A DNA stretch of 64,000 nt from Pseudobdellovibrionaceae bacterium (lineage in GTDB: Bacteria; Bdellovibrionota; Bdellovibrionia; Bdellovibrionales; JAGQZY01), in assembly GCA_020635085.1 (NCBI GenBank), contig JACKAL010000001.1:124001-188000 (forward strand), given 5' to 3'. A program made the translations under genes and the position numbers. Positions 57,431-64,000 of the stretch are shown one piece after another. The notes below the pieces were generated by a model that ran no database searches, was not told the DNA's origin, and worked only from the letters and a program-made list of their open reading frames with translations. Positions within the stretch are counted from its first letter, which is position 1. Every line of letters starts with the position of its first letter.

Positions 57431-60400
57431 TTGAAAGATCTATTGAACTTTTTTGATAAGCCAAAAGATCCACTTTCGTTTGATGCCGTAAGAATTTCTT
57501 TGGCATCACCGGAAACGATCAAATCATGGTCGCACGGCGAAGTAAAAAAGCCAGAAACCATCAACTATCGTACTTTCAAACCAGAAAGAGACGGTTTGTT
57601 CTGCGCTAAAATCTTCGGTCCAACAAAGGATTATGAGTGTCTGTGCGGTAAGTACAAACGTATGAAATACCGTGGTGTTGTGTGCGAAAAGTGCGGTGTG
57701 GAAGTCACGCAAAGTAAAGTACGCCGTGAGCGCATGGGACACATTGAACTGGCTTCTCCTGTGGCACATATTTGGTTTTTACGTTCATTGCCAAGTCGTA
57801 TCGCTGGGATGCTCGATCTTTCTTTAAAGGAGCTTGAGAAAGTTCTTTATTGTGAAGCCTACATTGTGGTTGATCCAGTGGATACAAAACTCACCGAAGG
57901 CCAAGTTCTTTCGGAAGAGGCGTATCAAAATGCTCTAGATGAATTCGGTCCCAACTTTAAATGCGGAATGGGTGGTGAATCCATTTTAGAAATGCTTCGC
58001 AAAGTGGACCCTGAGTACCTATCACGTAAATTACGTATGGAGCTTGCTGAGGCCAAATCAGAAGCAGCTATTAAAAAATTAGTAAAACGCTTAAAAGTGG
58101 TAGAGGCCTTTAAAGGTTCTACAAATAAACCTGAGTGGATGATGCTGTCGTTTCTTCCAGTGATTCCACCAGATTTACGTCCGCTTGTACCTCTTGATGG
58201 TGGTCGTTTTGCGACGTCTGATTTGAATGATCTTTATCGTCGTGTGATCAATCGTAATAACCGTTTAAAGCGCCTTCAGGAATTAAATGCTCCTGATATC
58301 ATTATTCGTAACGAAAAGCGTATGCTTCAGGAAGCTGTCGATGCGTTACTTGATAACGGTCGACGTGGAAAAACATTTACCGGTCCCAATAAACGTCCTC
58401 TTCGCTCTTTAAGTGATATGCTTAAAGGTAAGCAAGGTCGTTTCCGTCAGAACCTCCTTGGTAAACGTGTGGATTACTCCGGTCGTTCAGTGATCGTTGT
58501 GGGCCCTACACTAAAATTACATCAGTGCGGTCTTCCTAAAAAAATGGCTCTCGAGCTTTTCAAACCATTTATTTACAACAAACTCGAAGAGCGTGGTTTT
58601 ACCGGCACTATTAAACAAGCCAAAAAACTTGTGGAACAAGAGTCTTTAGAAGTGTGGGATATCTTAGCTGATGTGGTGAAAGAGCACCCGGTTCTTCTTA
58701 ACCGTGCACCAACTCTTCACAGATTGGGTATTCAAGCTTTTGAACCGGTTCTACACGAAGGAAAAGCCATCCAGCTACATCCTCTTGTGTGTACGGCATT
58801 TAACGCGGATTTCGACGGTGACCAAATGGCCGTTCACGTTCCACTTTCTGTAGAAAGCCAAGTGGAAGCGCGCGTTCTTATGATGTCGACAAACAACATT
58901 CTCAGCCCAGCCAATGGTAAACCAATCATCAACCCAACACAGGATATCGTTTTAGGTCTTTACTGGATGACCCGTGTTCGTCCTGGCGCTAAAGGAAGCG
59001 ACAAAGCTTTCGCGAGCGTCGACGAGGTTTTCTTGGCCTATGATAGCGGTGTTGTGGATTTACAAGCATCTTGTAAAGTGCGCATCCAAGGTAAAGTGCG
59101 TGAGACGAGTGTGGGTCGCGCTATCTTAAGCGCTCATGTTCCGCGCGAAGTACCATTTGAAGTGTGTAACAACGTGATGACCAAAAAAGAATTGGCAAAA
59201 TTAATCGATACCTCTTTCCGGGTTGCGGGAGCGAAGGCTACCGCGATTATGGCCGATCGTGTGATGAATCTCGGTTTTGAGTTTTCAACCCGTGCCGGTA
59301 TTTCGATCTGTCTTGATGACATGAAAATTCCTGAGAACAAAGTGCAGCTCATCGAAGAGTCGGAAACTTTAGTAAAAGAAATTCAGCAACAATACGATGA
59401 AGGTCTTATTACAGATGGTGAGCGTTACAATAAAGTGGTGGATATCTGGGCTCAAGCAGCAGATCGTTTAGCTAAAACCATGTTATCGGGCCTCGAAAAA
59501 CAAGAGTTTAAAGTTAAAGGCGAAAAAATCGTCGGTAACTCCTTCAACTCTATTTACATCATGGCGGATTCTGGTGCGCGGGGTTCTGCGGCTCAGCTTC
59601 GCCAGCTTGCCGGTATGCGTGGTCTGATGGCGAAACCATCAGGTGAGATTATCGAAACACCAATTACCGCCAATTTCCGTGAAGGTCTTTCGGTTCTTCA
59701 GTACTTCATTTCGACTCACGGTGCGCGTAAAGGTCTTGCCGATACCGCTTTAAAAACAGCGAACTCTGGATACTTAACTCGTCGTCTTGTCGACGTGGCT
59801 CAAGATGTGATCGTAAACGAAAACGATTGCGGTACAACTGACGGCATCACCATTCAAACTGTGGTTGAAGGCGGAGAAGTAGTATTGGGTATTGGTGATC
59901 GTATCCTTGGTCGCATGTCTCTAGAGGATGTGATTGACCCGAATAACAACGAAACAATTGTTCCTGCCGGTGTGGAAATCACTGAAGGCGATGTGGCAGA
60001 TATCGAAGCCGCTGGTATTGATAAAGTTGTGATCCGTTCTGCATTAACCTGTAGAACACGTCGTGGAATTTGCGTAAAATGTTATGGTCGTGATTTAGCT
60101 CGCGGTAACATTGTAAACCTTGGTGAAACTGTCGGTATTATTGCCGCGCAATCAATCGGTGAGCCCGGTACACAGCTCACCATGAGAACGTTCCACTTAG
60201 GTGGTACGGCTTCACGTGCGGTGGAACAATCGGTACATACATCTCGTCATGAAGGAACAGTGAAGTTCAACAATGTACAAGCCGTAGAAAACAAAGAAGG
60301 CAAAATTACGATAATGAATCGTAACGGTGAACTTCTCCTTGTCGATGATAACGGTCGCGAAAGAGAATCTTTCAAATTGGTTTACGGCAGTATTGTCAAC

Positions 60401-61567
60401 TTCCGCGAAGGCCAAAAAGTCGAAAAAGGTGCGACAATTGCCGAGTGGGATCCATATTCTAATCCCATCATCGCCGATGTTAAAGGTACCGTAAAATTTG
60501 AAGATATCGAAGAAGGTGTTACCGTCACTGAACAAGTCGATCCAGTTACTGGTTTCTCGACAAAAGTGATCATGGAGAGCAAAAGCTCTGGTGGCGCGAA
60601 AAAGCCAACGGTGTGTTTAGTAAACGACAAGGGTGAGGCGTTAAAGTTCCCTGGTCGTGATGCGGATATTCGCTATGTGATTCCAGTGGGCGCACAACTT
60701 CTTGTGAACGAAGGTCAAGAAGTTCACTCTGGTGAAGTGATGGCCAAGATTCACCGTGAAACAAGTAAAACAAGAGATATTACCGGGGGTCTACCTCGTG
60801 TGGCTGAGCTTTTCGAAGCACGTAAACCAAAAGAAGCAGCAATCATCTCTGAAATTGATGGTTATGTGACTTTTGGTAAAGACGTAAAAGGTAAACAGCG
60901 CGTGATTGTGACTCCTGATATCGGTGAACAACATGAGTACCTGATTCCAAAAGGTAAACACGTAGCGGTTCGTGAAGGCGAATATGTGCGCGCCGGCGAA
61001 TCACTTATGGATGGTCCTACGAACCCACATGATATTTTAAAAGTGTTGGGTGAGAAGGCTGTAGCCGATTATCTTGTAAACGAGATCCAAGAGGTTTATC
61101 GCTTACAGGGTGTTGTGATCAACGATAAGCATATCGAAGTTATTGTTCGTCAGATGTTGCGTAAAATCACAGTTCTTTCCGCTGGCGACACAACATTCCT
61201 TAATGGCGAACAAGTGGAAAAATATGTTTATGACGAAGAAAATGATCGCGTGACAAAAGAGGGCGGAAAAGCTGCCACATGCGAACCGCTTCTTTTAGGT
61301 ATTACGAAAGTGTCTTTGAGCACGGATAGCTGGATTTCTGCAGCATCCTTCCAGGAGACGACAAAAGTTCTTACTGAAGCGGCAATTAATTCAAAAACAG
61401 ACCAGCTGCGTGGTCTTAAAGAGAACATTATTATGGGTCGCTTGATTCCTGCGGGAACAGGGTTGTCGGCTTATAAACGCTGGAAAGTATTAGTAGAAGA
61501 TGAAACGACGGACGGTTTGGCGACGGGAATACCAGCGTCCACAGTTTCTCAGGCCCCGGCTCATTAA
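57431..61567 (+). CDS. rpoC: RNA polymerase subunit beta'
   Basis: A 1378-residue subunit. The N-terminal zinc region has Cys ligands (YECLCGKYKRMKYRGVVCEKC), the catalytic Mg site is NADFDGDQMAVHVPLS, and the second zinc Cys set lies in the C-terminal half (LTCRTRRGICVKCYGRDLA). The start is TTG (MKDLLNFF), with AAGGAG upstream. A hairpin overlaps its stop codon. Confidence 0.98.
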   Translation: MKDLLNFFDKPKDPLSFDAVRISLASPETIKSWSHGEVKKPETINYRTFKPERDGLFCAKIFGPTKDYECLCGKYKRMKYRGVVCEKCGVEVTQSKVRRERMGHIELASPVAHIWFLRSLPSRIAGMLDLSLKELEKVLYCEAYIVVDPVDTKLTEGQVLSEEAYQNALDEFGPNFKCGMGGESILEMLRKVDPEYLSRKLRMELAEAKSEAAIKKLVKRLKVVEAFKGSTNKPEWMMLSFLPVIPPDLRPLVPLDGGRFATSDLNDLYRRVINRNNRLKRLQELNAPDIIIRNEKRMLQEAVDALLDNGRRGKTFTGPNKRPLRSLSDMLKGKQGRFRQNLLGKRVDYSGRSVIVVGPTLKLHQCGLPKKMALELFKPFIYNKLEERGFTGTIKQAKKLVEQESLEVWDILADVVKEHPVLLNRAPTLHRLGIQAFEPVLHEGKAIQLHPLVCTAFNADFDGDQMAVHVPLSVESQVEARVLMMSTNNILSPANGKPIINPTQDIVLGLYWMTRVRPGAKGSDKAFASVDEVFLAYDSGVVDLQASCKVRIQGKVRETSVGRAILSAHVPREVPFEVCNNVMTKKELAKLIDTSFRVAGAKATAIMADRVMNLGFEFSTRAGISICLDDMKIPENKVQLIEESETLVKEIQQQYDEGLITDGERYNKVVDIWAQAADRLAKTMLSGLEKQEFKVKGEKIVGNSFNSIYIMADSGARGSAAQLRQLAGMRGLMAKPSGEIIETPITANFREGLSVLQYFISTHGARKGLADTALKTANSGYLTRRLVDVAQDVIVNENDCGTTDGITIQTVVEGGEVVLGIGDRILGRMSLEDVIDPNNNETIVPAGVEITEGDVADIEAAGIDKVVIRSALTCRTRRGICVKCYGRDLARGNIVNLGETVGIIAAQSIGEPGTQLTMRTFHLGGTASRAVEQSVHTSRHEGTVKFNNVQAVENKEGKITIMNRNGELLLVDDNGRERESFKLVYGSIVNFREGQKVEKGATIAEWDPYSNPIIADVKGTVKFEDIEEGVTVTEQVDPVTGFSTKVIMESKSSGGAKKPTVCLVNDKGEALKFPGRDADIRYVIPVGAQLLVNEGQEVHSGEVMAKIHRETSKTRDITGGLPRVAELFEARKPKEAAIISEIDGYVTFGKDVKGKQRVIVTPDIGEQHEYLIPKGKHVAVREGEYVRAGESLMDGPTNPHDILKVLGEKAVADYLVNEIQEVYRLQGVVINDKHIEVIVRQMLRKITVLSAGDTTFLNGEQVEKYVYDEENDRVTKEGGKAATCEPLLLGITKVSLSTDSWISAASFQETTKVLTEAAINSKTDQLRGLKENIIMGRLIPAGTGLSAYKRWKVLVEDETTDGLATGIPASTVSQAPAH

Positions 61568-61581
61568 TATTTTAATGAGCC
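61558..61581 (+). terminator. Hairpin overlapping the rpoC stop codon
   Basis: GGCTCATTA and TAATGAGCC form a perfect 9-bp stem around ATATTT. No T run follows, so a role in mRNA end formation or processing between rpoC and rpsL is more likely than strong termination. Confidence 0.5.
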
Positions 61582-61651
61582 AAGGACTTGACCAAGTGAG
61601 ATTTAACGGTTAACTTTCCCACCTTTAGAAAAAATGAGGAGCTAATAGCTA

Positions 61652-62032
61652 ATGCCTACAATTAACCAGCTTATTCGTAAAGAGCGACGCGACAAAAGAT
61701 ATCGCAGTAAATCTCCAGCTTTAACCAGCTGCCCTCAGAGACGCGGTGTTTGCACGCGTGTGTACACCACCACTCCCAAGAAGCCAAACTCAGCCCTACG
61801 TAAAGTAGCAAAGGTGCGTTTGTCTAATGGTTATGAGGTGATTTCTTACATCCCAGGTATCGGACACAATCTTCAAGAGCACAGTGTTGTGCTTATCCGT
61901 GGAGGTCGTGTGAAGGATCTTCCAGGTTGTCGTTACCACATCGTTCGCGGTGTTTTAGATACACAAGGTGTTCAAAACCGTTTAAGAGGTCGCTCGAAAT
62001 ATGGAACTAAGCGCCCTAAGAAAACTACATAA
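61652..62032 (+). CDS. rpsL: 30S ribosomal protein S12
   Basis: A 126-residue protein of the decoding centre. Conserved: TTPKKPNSALRKVAKVRLSN and PGIGHNLQEHSVVLIRGGRV, then KDLPGCRYH. The Lys residues matching E. coli Lys43 and Lys88, where streptomycin-resistance mutations occur, are wild type. It starts the str-type group rpsL-rpsG-fusA. Confidence 0.98.
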   Translation: MPTINQLIRKERRDKRYRSKSPALTSCPQRRGVCTRVYTTTPKKPNSALRKVAKVRLSNGYEVISYIPGIGHNLQEHSVVLIRGGRVKDLPGCRYHIVRGVLDTQGVQNRLRGRSKYGTKRPKKTT

Positions 62033-62054
62033 TATTTGATATTGGAGAATTGAG

Positions 62055-62528
62055 ATGTCTCGTAGAAAAGGCAGTTATAAAAGAGAAGTGGTAGCAGATC
62101 CGGTGTACAATGACACCCTTATCACGAAGTTCGTAAACAAAGTGATGTACGATGGCAAAAAGAGTGTTGCTTTCGGTTTGGTGTACGGTGCTTTAGATGA
62201 GCTCAAAGGTAAAGTTGCTAACGAAGAACCCCTTTCTGTATTTAAAAAAGCTGTAGAAAATTGCAAACCACAATTAGAGGTACGCTCACGTCGAGTGGGT
62301 GGAGCTACATACCAAGTTCCTGTGGATGTACGTCCATCACGTAGAACGGCGCTCGCAATTAACTGGATTGTTGAAACAGCTCGTGATCGCGGTGAAAAAG
62401 ACATGTCTTTAAGACTCGCTGGTGAGTTGCTAGACGCTTTCAATAATCGCGGTAATGCAATTAAAAAGAAAGAAGATGTTCATCGCATGGCCGATGCCAA
62501 CAGAGCTTTCTCGCATTACAATTGGTAA
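62055..62528 (+). CDS. rpsG: 30S ribosomal protein S7
   Basis: A 157-residue 16S rRNA assembly protein: MSRRKGSYKREVVADPVYND at the start, FVNKVMYDGKKSVA, VRSRRVGGATYQVPVDVRP and the end MADANRAFSHYNW. It starts 22 bases after rpsL with GGAG upstream. Confidence 0.98.
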   Translation: MSRRKGSYKREVVADPVYNDTLITKFVNKVMYDGKKSVAFGLVYGALDELKGKVANEEPLSVFKKAVENCKPQLEVRSRRVGGATYQVPVDVRPSRRTALAINWIVETARDRGEKDMSLRLAGELLDAFNNRGNAIKKKEDVHRMADANRAFSHYNW

Positions 62529-62555
62529 GGCTTTTAGCCTAGTAATCTTGACTAT

Positions 62556-64000
62556 ATGAGTGTTGGTGATCCGCAGAAATTAGAAGACCTCGTTTACACT
62601 CGCAATATCGGCATCATGGCGCACATTGATGCCGGTAAGACCACGACCACAGAGCGCATTCTTTATTATTCTGGAAAAAGTCATAAGATCGGCGAAGTTC
62701 ATGATGGTAACACTGTCATGGACTGGATGGAACAAGAGCAAGAGCGGGGCATTACCATTACGGCGGCGGCTACCACATGTGCTTGGAACAATTACCGAAT
62801 AAATATCATTGATACGCCTGGACATGTGGACTTCACGATAGAGGTGGAGCGTTCTCTCAGAGTTTTAGATGGAGCGATTGCCGTATTTGATGCGGTTAAC
62901 GGAGTGGAGTCACAAACCGAAACCGTCTGGCGCCAGGCTGATAAATACAAAGTCCCTCGTATTTGCTTTATTAATAAAATGGATCGCGTTGGTGCGGATT
63001 TCAACATGAGCGTGGAATCTATTAAAGAGCGTTTAGGTGCCAAGCCACTGCCAATTCACGTACCTATTGGTGCGGAAGATGGCTTCCGTGGAGTCATCGA
63101 TGTTGTTCAAAAAAAAGCACTTGTATGGCCTATGGAAGCTTCTCTCGGAGAAAATTTTGAAACGCGAGATCTTGATGGAGAGCTTCTCGATGAATATCAA
63201 TTGGCACGTGAGAAGCTCATCGAAGTTTTGATTGATTTTGATGAAGCTCTTGCTGACAAATATTTATCTGGAAGTGAAATTAGCGAACAGGAAATTAAAG
63301 CAGCAATTCGTAAAAGTACGATTCATCTTAAAGTCATGCCCGTTCTGTGTGGATCTGCTTTTAAAAATAAAGGTGTGCAGCCACTCCTTGATGCGGTGAT
63401 TGATTATCTTCCCAGCCCCATAGATCGTGGTGATGTAAAAGGTCACTCAGTAAAAAATCCAGATAAAGACATCGTTTGTAAAACAGATTTCGAAGCGCCT
63501 CCTGTCGCGCTTGCTTTTAAGCTCGCAAGTGATAGCTTCGCTGGCTCTCTTTGTTTTGTGCGCGTCTACACGGGTACAATCAAAGTTGGGGCAACACTTT
63601 ACAATCCACGTGAAGACAAAAAAGAACGTGTACAAAAAATTGTAAAGATGCATGCCAATAGTCGTTCTGAAGTGAGTGAGTTAAAAGCGGGCGATATTGG
63701 TGCGATCATCGGTTTAAAATTTACAGTGACTGGTGATACATTGTGTACAACTCAGAACGAAGTTGTGCTTGAGAGTATTCATTTTCCAGATCCAGTTATT
63801 TCCATTGTGGTAGAGGCCAAATCAACAGCTGATCAATCAAAAATGCTTGATGGTTTGAATAAACTTGTGCGCGAAGATCCGTCGAGTTTATTAAAAACAG
63901 ATCCAGATACAGGGCAGTTGCTTCTTTCAGGAATGGGAGAGTTACATCTTGAAATTTTAGTGGATCGTCTTCACCGCGAGTTTGGGGTGAAGATTAACAC
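62556..64000 (+). CDS. fusA: Elongation factor G, 3' end beyond the window
   Basis: The frame is open from the ATG at 62556 to the right edge, giving 481 of about 700 residues. It is a translocation GTPase: G1 AHIDAGKTTTTERILYYSG, effector region ERGITITAAATTC, G3 DTPGHVDFTIEVERSL and G4 NKMDRVGADF. The EF-G specific PVLCGSAFKNKGVQPLLDAV and GMGELHLEILVDRL are present. No ribosome site precedes the ATG, and no other in-frame start with a good site exists nearby, so translation may depend on coupling with rpsG. Its place in the str group points to the main EF-G. Confidence 0.95.
   Translation, partial: MSVGDPQKLEDLVYTRNIGIMAHIDAGKTTTTERILYYSGKSHKIGEVHDGNTVMDWMEQEQERGITITAAATTCAWNNYRINIIDTPGHVDFTIEVERSLRVLDGAIAVFDAVNGVESQTETVWRQADKYKVPRICFINKMDRVGADFNMSVESIKERLGAKPLPIHVPIGAEDGFRGVIDVVQKKALVWPMEASLGENFETRDLDGELLDEYQLAREKLIEVLIDFDEALADKYLSGSEISEQEIKAAIRKSTIHLKVMPVLCGSAFKNKGVQPLLDAVIDYLPSPIDRGDVKGHSVKNPDKDIVCKTDFEAPPVALAFKLASDSFAGSLCFVRVYTGTIKVGATLYNPREDKKERVQKIVKMHANSRSEVSELKAGDIGAIIGLKFTVTGDTLCTTQNEVVLESIHFPDPVISIVVEAKSTADQSKMLDGLNKLVREDPSSLLKTDPDTGQLLLSGMGELHLEILVDRLHREFGVKIN

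Noticed and set aside
1..64000. CRISPR arrays, toxin-antitoxin pairs, restriction systems, insertion sequences
   Set aside because: I looked for regular spaced repeats, transposases and typical defence genes and saw none.

Overview
The window reads as chromosomal DNA of a Gram-negative, flagellated bacterium. It carries an LPS export module (lptB and an LptC/LptA-like gene), a flagellin, sigma-54 with several activator-type genes, and a Myxococcus-type gliding-motility (Glt/Agl) cluster. That mix, with a nuoCD fusion and an E. coli-like tRNA-tuf-secE-nusG-rpl-rpoBC block, points to the old Deltaproteobacteria, most plausibly Bdellovibrionota (Bdellovibrio-like). This placement is inference from gene content, not from a search. 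No prophage, insertion sequence, CRISPR array or restriction system was seen. Genes are densely packed on both strands.

Layout. 1-4.4 kb: end of a TPR gene, a small exported protein, an FHA/TonB-like GltG/PglI-type protein, one TolQ/ExbB-type and two TolR/ExbD-type motor subunits, with a divergent GYF-PilZ gene alongside. 5.5-8.7 kb: lptC/lptA-like, lptB, rpoN, closed by a clear terminator. 9-13.4 kb: single genes (small secreted protein, RsmI-like methylase, Nudix hydrolase, HAD protein, OPA-type MFS carrier). 13.8-19.9 kb: nuoB-CD-E-F-G-I, the peripheral arm of complex I without any membrane-arm gene. 20-22.5 kb: three unrecognised genes. 22.6-24.9 kb: ugd and a UDP-xylose-synthase-like gene, which together turn UDP-glucose into UDP-xylose. 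25-28.4 kb: mgtE-like, recO, gmhB-like, xerC/D. 28.5-32.8 kb: sigma-54 activator without receiver, Lys/Ala-rich histone-like protein, flagellin with a sigma-28 promoter, alpha/beta hydrolase, Cys-rich small protein. 33-38.1 kb: clpB, TPM-domain protein, patatin-like protein. 38.6-40.9 kb: ribE, ribBA-like, ribH. 40.9-44.5 kb: ntrY/ntrX-like pair. 44.5-47.6 kb: coaD, proS, rlmB. 47.9-64 kb: tRNA-Thr, Tyr, Gly, Thr, tuf, tRNA-Trp, secE, nusG, rplKAJL, rpoBC, rpsL, rpsG and fusA (running off the edge).

The most interesting points are departures from textbook architecture in familiar genes: an apparent LptC-LptA fusion, a RibBA whose GTP cyclohydrolase half has lost its zinc cysteines, an NtrX-like regulator whose sigma-54-contact loop reads GALPGG, an MgtE-like protein with Asn at a key Asp, a nuo operon lacking the proton-pumping subunits, and a bipolar basic/acidic histone-like protein. 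There is also a roughly 107-bp near-perfect inverted repeat just before the tRNA-tuf block. I found no convincing wholly new multi-gene system; the Glt-type cluster with its GYF-PilZ neighbour is the closest to one.
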